64,000 nt of DNA from CBDFLD01 sp965249005 (GTDB lineage: Bacteria > Acidobacteriota > UBA6911). The stretch lies in the NCBI GenBank assembly GCA_965249005.1, contig CBDFLD010000019.1:248001-312000 (forward strand), written 5' to 3'. The position numbers were made by a program, and so were the translations under genes. The notes under the pieces are model-generated. The model worked only from the letters and a program-made list of their open reading frames with translations. It had not been told where the DNA came from and did not search any database. This document shows, piece after piece, positions 55,011-63,290 of this stretch. The stretch's first letter is position 1; every line of letters begins with the position of its first letter.

Positions 55011-56693
55011 TCAGGGCTTTCGTTTCAAGGCCGCAATTGCCTTGTCGAACAGTGCCAGAACGTACTGCCGATGTTCAGGTTTTTCATACTTGCCTTGGGT
55101 TCGGTAGAAGTCCTGTTGCTCTATCAGTTTGCCTGTCAGCGCCTTGGCATCTTCGGCGGACCAAATCGGTCTGTCTCCAACAAGGACACGAACGGCCGCG
55201 GTGTGGGCTATCGTTTTCTGTTCGATGTTGAGGTTCTCAGCCAGCGATTTCTTGGGGACCCCTACCCCTCGAGCGGCAATCCAGCAGCTGTCCTGGATCT
55301 TCCAGCTGTGGTCGATCCGGAGGCGATAAACTGGTTTTTCTCCGGACGCGGGTGACGCTTCCACCTCGAGTGGCAACGGCCGCCCGTTTCGGATGATCTG
55401 CAGAGAATCCAGAGCAAGCGGGCTGGACAGCTCTGCGTGCAACAACACATTGCCACCTCCGGCCGGCAACTGCACCGTGCCACCCGGTCCGGCCCCATCC
55501 ACCGAAAACTGGAGCAAGGGGCCGCTCGTGACGAACACTTCTCCTTGACGCAGCGCGGCCTTCCAGGACTCGAAGTCGCGGTCCGCGCCGGTCTTCAGGT
55601 ACATACGCACTTCGCCCAGGAATGGCTGCCAGGCGTCCCGATAAGGGAAATTCGGCAAGTCCGTGCCGGCTGCGGGCGGAACCAGGTAGCCACAGTTCAT
55701 GAGCCGGTACCAAACATCGGTTTTGAAAAGGTGTGTGTTGGAGATCTCGAAGAAATCGAGCGCACCGAGAACCGTGTCGACAATGGCCGTGTACGCGGCC
55801 GGAAAGCCCGCTCCGTGGGCGACGCCGCCGACCCCTCCGAGCCGGCGGGCGGTCAAGTACACATCGTGCAGCGGAGGGAAGTTGTAAGGGACCATGGGCT
55901 CTCCGAGGCCGCCGGTCGAGATCGGCTCGATGATCTTGTGTATCCCCAGGAGGTTTATGTGTCCCTGTGCCGGATCCCGGTACTCTTCGCCCGGCCGGAT
56001 CAAACGTTTGCCGTCGCTAGCTTCACCCTGCGGCCCGTAGGCGAACTGGTCGGCCCAGATGCCCGCGATATTGGCGCCCTTGAGAACCATGAAGTGTGTA
56101 TAGACGAGGTCATCGGCGGCCATCATCGTCAGCCAATCCGCATCGAGGCTCTGGCTGCGTCGTTCGTAGTGCAAATGCTCGTCACACCCGACCCAGCCGT
56201 GTTCGGCCAAGTTGGCCCAGCGAGTCATCCTGACCCTTACTATCGATGCCTGGGAGGGACTGCCCAGTTCCACGGCTGTGGCCTGGGGCAAGTATTCGAA
56301 TCCCTTGGCGAGGTGGACCATCACCCGTTTCGCTCCGGCCGGCAAAGGCAATTCGACCGGACCCGTTCCTCGAGTATAGGTGATGACCTGTTGTTGCTTT
56401 TTTCGCTGGTGAATCGAGACAAAGCGCAGGCCGTCTCCATTCAATACATCTGGAACGTAAGGCTCCCCATCGACGACCAAGGTAAATCTGGCCGCGGTGG
56501 GATGTCCGGATGCCGCCTCGGTTACATGAATTATCAGCTTGGGATCAGGGATTTCCTGAGACGGCGCCGTAATCTGAAAGGTTGGTAACTCCGCCCTCAA
56601 ATGATCGTGGGCTACCACGGCGGGCAACCAGAGTGACGATACCAGGAAAACGGAAATGGCTGTCGCCGATCTTTTGTTGCTATGCCCTTGCAT
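55011..56693 (-). CDS. CehA/McbA family metallohydrolase
   Basis: A 560-residue exported PHP-like hydrolase. The signal peptide ends near AVVAHDH. An N-terminal beta domain (35-160) precedes the metallohydrolase core: GWVGCDEHLHYERR (metal-ligand D-x-H-x-H-like cluster), DDLVYTHFMVLKG, GGVAHGAGFP, and AAGTDLPNFP with a late Asp. The C-terminal part has FVTSGPLLQFSVDG, typical of CehA/McbA proteins. CehA and McbA themselves hydrolyse the carbamate carbaryl, but most relatives are uncharacterised exported enzymes, so no substrate is assigned. GGGAGCGATAG precedes the ATG. The gene lies 39 bases before the Tat-exported enolase-superfamily gene on the same strand, probably one operon. Confidence 0.9.
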   Translation of the reverse strand: MQGHSNKRSATAISVFLVSSLWLPAVVAHDHLRAELPTFQITAPSQEIPDPKLIIHVTEAASGHPTAARFTLVVDGEPYVPDVLNGDGLRFVSIHQRKKQQQVITYTRGTGPVELPLPAGAKRVMVHLAKGFEYLPQATAVELGSPSQASIVRVRMTRWANLAEHGWVGCDEHLHYERRSQSLDADWLTMMAADDLVYTHFMVLKGANIAGIWADQFAYGPQGEASDGKRLIRPGEEYRDPAQGHINLLGIHKIIEPISTGGLGEPMVPYNFPPLHDVYLTARRLGGVGGVAHGAGFPAAYTAIVDTVLGALDFFEISNTHLFKTDVWYRLMNCGYLVPPAAGTDLPNFPYRDAWQPFLGEVRMYLKTGADRDFESWKAALRQGEVFVTSGPLLQFSVDGAGPGGTVQLPAGGGNVLLHAELSSPLALDSLQIIRNGRPLPLEVEASPASGEKPVYRLRIDHSWKIQDSCWIAARGVGVPKKSLAENLNIEQKTIAHTAAVRVLVGDRPIWSAEDAKALTGKLIEQQDFYRTQGKYEKPEHRQYVLALFDKAIAALKRKP

Positions 56694-57559
56694 CTATCGC
56701 TCCCCCAACCCCCCCGTGGCCCCGATTGGTCCGCTGGAGGCGCGTTGCCCCGCTAGACCCACTGATCTCCAAGACTGCCCAGCGACCGTTCAGCGCAACA
56801 ATCTCCAGCGCCCGCATTGCTACATTCTGCCACCTCCGCGCGTCTGATAAAAGTATTCCCCTAAGCCACGTTGTGGGGCCTGAACCGGGTGCTGATAAGT
56901 TGTTGTAATCGCACGACGTTCTTGAATTTTACCATGGGTCCGCTGACGAGAAGATGAAACTCCCAGGGCGAGCGGGAGGGTCTTGCCAGAAGATCTGCCG
57001 GCCACAGCCTGAACAGAGCAACGCTTCCGACACGGCCCTTTCAATTGCCAAAGAACGAAAAACTAGGTTTCCAGAACTGGGTACTTTTGAGTGCAAAGTG
57101 CCAAAGCGGAGCCGAGAAAAGAGGCCCGAAGCCACGACGAAAGGTTGGCATGCGTGTGGCGTGAGCTTCGGGCTGGTAGGAGTGTTCCAGCCGCGAGCCC
57201 GAAGCCCTGGTTGTGGTGTCTGCGAGGCAGAAAGAGCCTCGAGCTCCTGTTCGGCCACAGGTATTGTCTCAAGGAGATGCGGCGGAGTCTATCAGGGAAA
57301 CCCTGATTTTGCGAAAAAGCTGTCAGCGATCAGCGCCGCGCTAGCGCGGCGTGCGAGTCACTTGAAAACGAAACTGCCCGCGTGGGTCCTTTGGAACCCC
57401 ATTTTGGGACTTTGCTAAGTTAGACGCGCAAAAGCAGATCCGTGAGCAGTTTCTTGAGAGCCGTCAGCTTTCAGCGGACCTGCCAGCGCTTCGCGCAGGT
57501 GCTTTTGGAGCACGATTGTAGAGATCTTGTCTTACCCGACTATGGGAAACAACGGCGAC
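56694..57559. other. 866-base intergenic region with repeat copy
   Basis: No protein gene is convincing. It contains the third, inverted copy of a dispersed 130-base repeat (57330-57460) and a cluster of CCCGAAGCC/GGCTTCGGG motifs between 57125 and 57215 that form inverted pairs. The region looks like accumulated intergenic repeats. Confidence 0.45.
57330..57460 (-). repeat. dispersed 130-base intergenic repeat, copy 3 (diverged)
   Basis: Read on the minus strand from 57460, it aligns without gaps over the first 100 bases to the copies at 58625 and 63033: AACTGCTC.CGGATCTGCT, then ACTTAGCAAA, then the GTTACG/GTTTCG block ending CAAG. The closing hairpin is replaced by a different perfect palindrome, CGCCGCGCTAGCGCGGCG. 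Confidence 0.7.
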
Positions 57560-58309
57560 CTAGATCTCGAGCTTTCCGTCGATAACCATATCCTTCAGTT
57601 TGAACTTGGAGTTGATCTTCTGATTCGCAATCTGAGTCTTGAACCTTACCTCCTTGTCCGCGAGGGTAACGGTCGGCTTGCCGTCTATCTCTCTGAGAAA
57701 CTGAAAGATGAAGGGGTTGCCTCTGCCCTGCGGTGGGACCGCGTTTGCTAAGGGGATCTTCTCCTTGTTCTTCTTTTCCAGGTAGGTCTTTTCCCTTAAT
57801 TCCGCCATGAACTGCTCACGTCGGGCCGCCATCTGCTCGGGGTCACCTCCCATGCCTTCCCTTGCGCCTCTGCCGCCGCCGCTCATCATACCCGTCATGC
57901 CGCCGCTCATCAGAATGTAGATGTACTCGTCATCCTTGTACTTCAGATACTTGTCGAGCGCCTCTTGACCCACTTCCGGATTGGCAAGCACGAGGTTCCG
58001 GGCCATGGCTTCTCGAAGAGGACGTGAGTACCAAGACAGGGTCATCTTCGGAGCCCCGCCCATGCCGCCGCCACGGCCACCCATGCCGCCACCGCCGCCA
58101 CCCATGCCGCCACGGCCACCCATGCCGCCACCGCCAAAGCTCAAAGTGATAGTTTTCGACCAGGGTGACTTGTTGAGAATCTTCTTGGTCTCTTTCTCAT
58201 CCCATTCACTGTATGCTTTCTCTTCCCAGAATTTTTTTCCTCCCCCGTATGCGAGGAAAACCACCGAAAAGAAGATCAGAATGCTCCAGGGCGTGGTCCG
58301 TCGAATCAT
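57560..58309 (-). CDS. Gly/Met-rich exported protein with SPWAK-type motif
   Basis: A 249-residue protein from the ATG at 58309 (GGAGG eight bases upstream). A signal or anchor helix (SILIFFSVVFLAY) is followed by KKFWEEKAYSEWDEKETKKI and a NKSPWSKTITLSF motif, then a low-complexity Gly/Met/Arg tract (about residues 58-85). The rest has TLSWYSRPLREAMARN, a second Gly/Met segment (MSGGMTGMMSGGG), and a C-terminal beta part ending in KFKLKDMVIDGK. The (W.E)..SPWA(K/R) pattern is one I associate with uncharacterised Acidobacteriota proteins near GWxTD-domain proteins. The tract may be a flexible linker. Function unknown. Confidence 0.7.
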   Translation of the reverse strand: MIRRTTPWSILIFFSVVFLAYGGGKKFWEEKAYSEWDEKETKKILNKSPWSKTITLSFGGGGMGGRGGMGGGGGGMGGRGGGMGGAPKMTLSWYSRPLREAMARNLVLANPEVGQEALDKYLKYKDDEYIYILMSGGMTGMMSGGGRGAREGMGGDPEQMAARREQFMAELREKTYLEKKNKEKIPLANAVPPQGRGNPFIFQFLREIDGKPTVTLADKEVRFKTQIANQKINSKFKLKDMVIDGKLEI

Positions 58310-58869
58310 GATGCTCGCCTCCGTCGGTGAATCGCGATCGCCTTCCTTTCCTATCAGGTTGAGGCACCGCATAGGAAAAGAAGGAACCTCAAGTGTTACC
58401 ATCAAACTCTGCTCGAGCCAAAATTCCGTATCTCGGGTGATGGCAACGAGGCGCTATCCTCTAACAGTAACATTGATATCGAAGACAGCAAACCCCTTAT
58501 CTATTATGTATGTTCGTGGTGCCAGAATGTGTCTCAAGACATTGTAAATTCGTTGTTAAGAATTTGTAAAACCCCGAGACTCGCCCCGAGCAGGGACCAA
58601 AATGACTTCAAACGAGTATCAATTGCTCTTAAGTAACTGCTCGTGGATCTGCTGCTATGCGTGTAACTTAGCAAATCGTCAAAAACCACGTTTTTTCACG
58701 GTGCGCTGCGCAGTTACGTTCCCAAGCGACTGGCGCGTTGCGCCAGTCAGCGCTCAAAGAGGCGCACGATTGGGGAGACCCAAAACAGCATTTTCTTGAG
58801 CTGAGGCTGCAAGAGTTATACGCTTTTTCCCACTGGAGCCGCGTTTATTGTCAACGGCAAGGAAAAATT
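58310..58869. other. divergent intergenic region with repeat copy 1
   Basis: Separates the Gly/Met-rich protein gene from the methyltransferase gene. It holds an AT-rich stretch (58380-58600) likely carrying promoters, and repeat copy 1 at 58625. No further gene is supported. Confidence 0.4.
58625..58754 (+). repeat. dispersed 130-base intergenic repeat, copy 1
   Basis: Differs from 63033-63162 at four of 130 positions, with no gaps, by hand alignment. It ends in a perfect 9-base hairpin, GACTGGCGC-GTT-GCGCCAGTC. It lies 116 bases upstream of a gene that appears to use a GTG start. Confidence 0.92.
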
Positions 58870-59667
58870 GTGGCGCGTTCCCCTTCACTAGCGGAAACCT
58901 ATCAGCGGGTGTCGGAACCCCACTTCTTCAGCGCACCGGCGAGGGACCTTGTGTCGCTTTTGCATCTTGGGCCGGGCCAACGGTTCCTGGACGTCGGGTG
59001 TGGAACCGGAGCCGGAGCCTCCGCGGCCGCTGCGCTTGTAGGTAGCGAAGGGATGGTGGTCGGGATCGACACCTCGTTGGCCATGCTTCGCTGCGCCCTG
59101 GGTGCGGGCCGCGGCGCCATGGTTTTGGGTCAAGTCATGACCCTGCCCTACCCGGACTCCGCCTTCGATTCGCTGGCTGCCGGCTTTGTGCTACACCATA
59201 TTTCCAGTTATGGTGAGGCGCTCAATGAGATGATCCGGGTTTTACGCGACTCGGGCTATCTGGGGGTGACATCATGGTCGACGGGGCCATCGGATAACGA
59301 GATTGGACAATTGTGGTTCAAGGTCGCCGGCGAGTTTGTTCCAGATCACGAAGTGCAAGAAGCGACAAAATCGATTTTGCCCTGGTCGGATCACTTTGAA
59401 GATCTCTCAAACCTCGAAATAGCGCTCACGGAAGCGGGACTCGTGAACGTGGAAACCGTCCGCCTCAATTACCGGGTAGTCATCGACGCCGCGGATTATG
59501 TGGAGTCTCGATCGATCGCTGCCGAGGCGAGCTACATGAGAGAAGTTCTTTCATCGGACGATTGGCAGAGGTTTCAGGCAATGGCACTCGAACGAATCAA
59601 GGCAGAATTCGGTTCGAAGCTCGATTTTGCCACCAAGGTCAACTTTTCAGTGGGCGCCAACGGCTAG
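58870..59667 (+). CDS. class I SAM-dependent methyltransferase
   Basis: A 265-residue methyltransferase. Motif I is FLDVGCGTGAGAS, motif II GMVVGIDTSLAM, post-II GQVMTLPYPDSAFDS, and motif III VLRDSGYLGVTSW, as in UbiE/MenG-like enzymes. The GTG at 58870 with AAGGA before it gives the N-terminus SLAETYQRVSEPHFFSAPAR that I would expect for this group. The longer frame back to a TTG at 58738 starts inside the 130-base repeat and adds 44 residues without a recognisable motif, so it is not preferred. The methyl acceptor is unknown. A VanZ-like gene follows about 100 bases downstream. Confidence 0.82.
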   Translation: MARSPSLAETYQRVSEPHFFSAPARDLVSLLHLGPGQRFLDVGCGTGAGASAAAALVGSEGMVVGIDTSLAMLRCALGAGRGAMVLGQVMTLPYPDSAFDSLAAGFVLHHISSYGEALNEMIRVLRDSGYLGVTSWSTGPSDNEIGQLWFKVAGEFVPDHEVQEATKSILPWSDHFEDLSNLEIALTEAGLVNVETVRLNYRVVIDAADYVESRSIAAEASYMREVLSSDDWQRFQAMALERIKAEFGSKLDFATKVNFSVGANG

Positions 59668-59768
59668 CCTTTCGCGTTGCGGCACCGCCGGATAGTGATT
59701 CTTGGGGTCGGACCGCTCTCCCCCGCCGATATGAAGGATCGGGAACGATTCCTCGGTAATGTCAGGGC

Positions 59769-60155
59769 ATGAAAATGGTTCTTCTCTCAAGTTGGCTTCC
59801 CGTCCTTTTTTGGGTCTCGCTGATTTTCTATCTTTCCGGGATTCCGTCGCTTCGCAGCGGATTGGGCGAATGGGATACCATCCTTCGTAAGTGTGCGCAT
59901 ATTACCGAGTATGCCGTCCTGGCGCTCTTGACCCTTCGAGCTTGCCACAGAACATGGCCTGACTCGAACGGGAGAACGCTATGGGTCGGAACCCTCTTAT
60001 TCGGCTGCTTGTACGCGATTTCCGACGAGTGGCACCAGTCCTTCGTGCCCGGGCGTGGCCCTTCTCTTGCCGATGTCGGATTCGATTCAGTCGGAGTCTG
60101 CCTGGGGGTCTTCCTTTTCAATTCGAGCCGGTTGGCCGCGCTCCGCTGGCGCTGA
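59769..60155 (+). CDS. VanZ-like membrane protein
   Basis: A 128-residue integral membrane protein with four hydrophobic segments (about 5-24, 42-60, 70-85, 100-118). The VanZ-family signatures are present: an early SxxP-like FYLSGIPSLRSG, KCAHITEYAVLALL in helix 2, YAISDEWHQSFVPGRGPSLADVGFDSVGVCLG in helices 3-4 (the E(x)HQ.F.PGR..s..D...d..G pattern). VanZ confers low teicoplanin resistance in enterococci; most homologues, like this one, have no vancomycin cluster and an unknown, possibly phospholipid or envelope role. Its last 69 bases overlap the end of a convergent gene. Confidence 0.88.
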   Translation: MKMVLLSSWLPVLFWVSLIFYLSGIPSLRSGLGEWDTILRKCAHITEYAVLALLTLRACHRTWPDSNGRTLWVGTLLFGCLYAISDEWHQSFVPGRGPSLADVGFDSVGVCLGVFLFNSSRLAALRWR

Positions 60156-60545
60156 GTGCCCTCTTGCTGGGTGACTCTCCGCACTGCCGGGAAGTTCGTG
60201 CTGTAGAATCACGAACTCTTCGACAGGTCTGCCGGCGATCAGATGCTGCTGGATGATCCGCTCGAGTACCTCGGGACGACACGAGTGGTACCAGGTGCCC
60301 TCCGGATATACGACGGCCGTGGGACCGTCGTGGCAGACCTGGAGACAGTTGGCTTTCGTCCGATAGATCCCGCCCTCACCCGTGAGCTTCAGCTCCTTGA
60401 GCCGCTGCTTCAAGTAGTCCCAAGACTCGAGGCTCAGGGACTTTTCACAACATTTCGGTTTGGTCTGGTCACAGCACAAGAAGATGTGCCTTCGAATCTT
60501 CCCGATTCCGAGCGTTTCGGCAGTGCTTGCTAACTTCTCGTTCAT
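60087..60545 (-). CDS. thioredoxin-like 2Fe-2S ferredoxin
   Basis: A 152-residue protein of the thioredoxin-fold [2Fe-2S] ferredoxin family (NuoE-C/Shethna-like). HIFLCCDQTKPKCC supplies the first cysteine pair and TKANCLQVCHDGP the second (C-x3-C). YPEGTWYHSC and PEVLERIIQQHLIAGRPVEEF follow as in the (2Fe-2S)-ferredoxin of Azotobacter/Aquifex type. The C-terminal 30 residues are low-complexity and overlap VanZ on the other strand. It starts four bases after the GH89-like gene's stop and is on the same strand, so it may be read through from it. A redox partner is not evident. Confidence 0.88.
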   Translation of the reverse strand: MNEKLASTAETLGIGKIRRHIFLCCDQTKPKCCEKSLSLESWDYLKQRLKELKLTGEGGIYRTKANCLQVCHDGPTAVVYPEGTWYHSCRPEVLERIIQQHLIAGRPVEEFVILQHELPGSAESHPARGHSAPAERGQPARIEKEDPQADSD

Positions 60546-60549
60546 GATA

Positions 60550-62781
60550 TTACTTCGTCGGCTTCAGTTTTCTGAGAAACTGTTCGTGCTGATCCATTCG
60601 ATCCCAGACAACATGCATCGTGTAGGCTCGGTCTTCGAAGAATCCTCGGGACTCCCAGTCTTCCAGAAAAGCTGACGTGTAGGGCACCCCGGGTTCCAAT
60701 TTCGTCAAGGCGGACATGCGATATTCCGGTTTGTCCCGGAACATGGTTTTGACCGAGAAGAAAGCATTCAAAGCCCGGTCGAACTCCGCTTGGGCTTTTT
60801 CCGGATGACTGAGAGCCAGCAGGTGAGATCTATAAAGGCTCTGGATTCCTTCGAATCGCGCTGCGGTGTAGTCGAGCTCCCAGCAATACTGGTGGTAGAA
60901 CGGATCATCCTTCGGCCGTGGAGCCACGGACCGGGCTAACAACAGCGCTCGCGCCGCTACCTCAGCCTTCGCTCCAATAATCTTCAATTTGTCGTGGATC
61001 CAGTTCGACTTCGCGGCGCCAAGAGATTCCGATCGCGCCAGGATTTCTTCGGCGCTCTGATGGAATCCTGGAAAGGTCAAGGCAAGGGAAAGATCCTCGA
61101 TGGACCATCGAATTCCCGACTTGTTCGTCTTGGCCCTCATATCGACGGCGTCGCAGAACAGCCCCAGACTCTCTGCCAGTGTGTTCGCGGCAGCGGGACC
61201 AAACCGGCGACGCGCGTAATCATGGTAAAACGTGCGGAGTTTGGGACGGGTCCAGCCAATCTGAGACGCAAGATCCGCGTGGAGCATGTTCGTATTGGCC
61301 TGGATGTGGAAAAACATCACACCTTCGGCTCCGTGGTCAATCGAATCCCCAAAGTAGTCGAGCATCCACTGTGGATGCCTGCGGAGTGTGCTCGGCGGCC
61401 ACCAGCCTTCCATCATCGTGTGGGCGACCTGGATGTGCGGTCTTCCGTTGAAAGAGGGGTCCGGGATCCTCTCCGGATCTTTCTTGGTGTCCCACTCGGC
61501 GACGCCGATATCCTTTGGAATACCTTCGTCGAAGTTCTTCCACTCCTTGGGGGCGTTCTCGTTGAGCCATTGATACCTGGGCATTTCGGTTTCCGGTTCG
61601 TTGAGGTACTTCCAGCACCAGGTCTCCATATAGATTTTCGCCTGCGGATCGAGCTCTCTCAACAGCTCCACTGCCTGCATCGTGACTTCGTTGCGGCTCT
61701 TGTAGTACGACGGCAAGGGCTCCTCATGCTTGTAGGAACAAACAATGTAGATGTGCGAATCGTCGATACCATGCGTCTCGAGGATCTTGCCCCAGTACTG
61801 CTTCATGATCTTGCGGCAGTCCGGCATGGTGGCGTTGATGCCGACATTACGCATATGAAGCGGATGAGTATCGAGCTCCATGTGAAAAGGCACGAAAAAC
61901 TCCGGTACCTGGGAGTAAAAGAGGTTGTAAGCGATCTGGAGCCCGCTCTGCCGGGCGTACTGGAAAATCTTGTGGTTCAGCTCGGTGCGCCAGGCAGGGT
62001 CGACCACGAACTGGGTGAGGGTCGTATCGTTTTTCTTCAATTCCGGGAATGCTCGGAAGATCACATCTCCCCACAAATAACCGCCCTCGTCATGAAACAG
62101 GAGAAAAACGTTGAATCGCTTGCGCCGCATCCAATCGATGGATTCTTTCCAGGAATCCCATGACCAGAGACGACAGCTGTTGGCATGAGGATGCTTCCAG
62201 GTTGGGTGATTGAAGAGACCCCTGATCGGGACCAGCGGGACTTCCCGTCGATCCAGGTCACGGATTGAAACCGCATCGTGTGTAGGAACACGATCCCCAT
62301 CGATGAAGAAACCGACGCCAAGCTCGTTTTCCAGAAAGGAATAGACCGCATTGCACGATCCGGCCACCGTTTTTCCCACCAGAAAAATCAACTTCTTGTT
62401 GTTTCGTGCAGCCGCCTTCACAAGCGATCCTTCTACACCGAGTTGCGAGTTGGCAATGTTTTCTTTTCGGAGAAGCGCTGTGCGCGCATTCCCGGCATCC
62501 TCCCAGCTCAGGATGAACAGTACGTCTTCCTCTAGCCCGGATAGGCTCGACAGGCCCGGATAGCGCCGGATCACCGCGTTCAACGAGCGTTGCAGATAAG
62601 AGGTCAAGTCCTCTACTGCGAGGCGAGCCGGTTCTGGAAGTTGTGCCGGCGTCGCAATGGCGACGCGCTGCTCCCTGCGCAGTTGAAACGACGGGGTGGA
62701 CCCCATGGATTCCCCCAGGAGCCCGCAGGAGGCAAGAAAGAAAGAGCATGATGCGATGGTTTTTCTCACGGACAGCTTCAT
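60550..62781 (-). CDS. exported glycoside hydrolase, alpha-N-acetylglucosaminidase (GH89)-like
   Basis: A 743-residue exported protein; ATG 62781 begins a lipoprotein-like signal (FFLASCG). An N-terminal alpha/beta domain (about 30-180, YSFLENELGVGFFIDGDRVP) resembles the hexosaminidase-2-like domain that precedes the barrel in GH89 and related families. The barrel starts near HPTWKHPHANSCRLWSWDSW, then KESIDWMRRKRFNVFLLFHDEGG. Candidate acidic residues appear in ICVCSYKHEEPLPSYY-like and IYMETWCWKYLNEPE segments. Residues 560-743 are helical. It is GH89-like by domain order and the (W/D).W..W.REIDWM-type helix, but could equally be a DUF4838-like family member. Substrate unknown. Confidence 0.72.
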   Translation of the reverse strand: MKLSVRKTIASCSFFLASCGLLGESMGSTPSFQLRREQRVAIATPAQLPEPARLAVEDLTSYLQRSLNAVIRRYPGLSSLSGLEEDVLFILSWEDAGNARTALLRKENIANSQLGVEGSLVKAAARNNKKLIFLVGKTVAGSCNAVYSFLENELGVGFFIDGDRVPTHDAVSIRDLDRREVPLVPIRGLFNHPTWKHPHANSCRLWSWDSWKESIDWMRRKRFNVFLLFHDEGGYLWGDVIFRAFPELKKNDTTLTQFVVDPAWRTELNHKIFQYARQSGLQIAYNLFYSQVPEFFVPFHMELDTHPLHMRNVGINATMPDCRKIMKQYWGKILETHGIDDSHIYIVCSYKHEEPLPSYYKSRNEVTMQAVELLRELDPQAKIYMETWCWKYLNEPETEMPRYQWLNENAPKEWKNFDEGIPKDIGVAEWDTKKDPERIPDPSFNGRPHIQVAHTMMEGWWPPSTLRRHPQWMLDYFGDSIDHGAEGVMFFHIQANTNMLHADLASQIGWTRPKLRTFYHDYARRRFGPAAANTLAESLGLFCDAVDMRAKTNKSGIRWSIEDLSLALTFPGFHQSAEEILARSESLGAAKSNWIHDKLKIIGAKAEVAARALLLARSVAPRPKDDPFYHQYCWELDYTAARFEGIQSLYRSHLLALSHPEKAQAEFDRALNAFFSVKTMFRDKPEYRMSALTKLEPGVPYTSAFLEDWESRGFFEDRAYTMHVVWDRMDQHEQFLRKLKPTK

Positions 62782-62815
62782 GAAGACCACCCTTCTTGTT
62801 CAATCATGACCGTTC

Positions 62816-62929
62816 GGTGCTACATATCAGGTGAATAAACGTACCCAAAGGACAGACAACCACAAACTGCTTGGTGCTACATATCTGGTGAATAAACGTA
62901 CCCAAAGGATAGACAGCCACAAATTGCAA
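62816..62929 (+). repeat. 57-base tandem duplication
   Basis: Two adjacent units of 57 bases, each starting GGTGCTACATAT and containing GGTGAATAAACGTACCCAAA, differ at only about six positions. It begins about 35 bases upstream of the GH89-like start codon, so it may double a regulatory site of that gene. Confidence 0.85.
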
Positions 62930-63032
62930 ATTCCGAATAGCGAACAATTCTCCAATCAGCAAATCTTCAAATTGCAAACAGGGGTGAAACGAGAGTATAG
63001 CGAATCCCCAAAAATTCTTCACGGAGTGGAAA

Positions 63033-63162
63033 GCTCTTAAGTAACTGCTCGCGGATCTGCTGCTATGCGTGTGACTTAGCAAATCGTCAAAAACCACGGT
63101 TTTTCACGGTGCGCTGCACAGTTACGTTCCCAAGCGACTGGCGCGTTGCGCCAGTCAGCGCT
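63033..63162 (+). repeat. dispersed 130-base intergenic repeat, copy 2
   Basis: About 97% identical to 58625-58754 in the same orientation, including the closing hairpin GACTGGCGC-GTT-GCGCCAGTC. It ends 129 bases upstream of the D-2-hydroxyacid dehydrogenase start. Confidence 0.92.
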
Positions 63163-63290
63163 GATAGCCGGCGCTCTGGGTCCGTTGACCTCATTTCCGC
63201 AGCGAACGAAGGCATCTTTCTAGTAGAGTATGCGTTATGCGCCGCGAACCTTGATGCCGCGGATTTGGCGTGGGTGCAGAGAGAGGATAT

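Larger units (their letters stand above)
62791..63290. other. intergenic region with tandem repeat and repeat copy 2
   Basis: Divergent promoters are expected here. It contains a 57-base tandem duplication (62816-62929) and copy 2 of the 130-base repeat (63033-63162). No other gene is supported. Confidence 0.45.

Noticed and set aside
55437..56588. 383-codon plus-strand open frame
   Set aside because: Antisense to the CehA/McbA gene; no recognisable domain.
56929..57418. Opposed small open frames (109 and 154 codons) in the 866-base gap
   Set aside because: Both run through repeat sequence, lack ribosome-binding sites and show no recognisable domain.
58738..58869. Longer N-terminus for the methyltransferase from TTG at 58738
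   Set aside because: It starts inside the 130-base repeat, and the extra 44 residues carry no family motif; the GTG at 58870 gives the expected start.
60994..62163. 389-codon plus-strand open frame
   Set aside because: Antisense to the GH89-like gene; no domain or ribosome-binding site.
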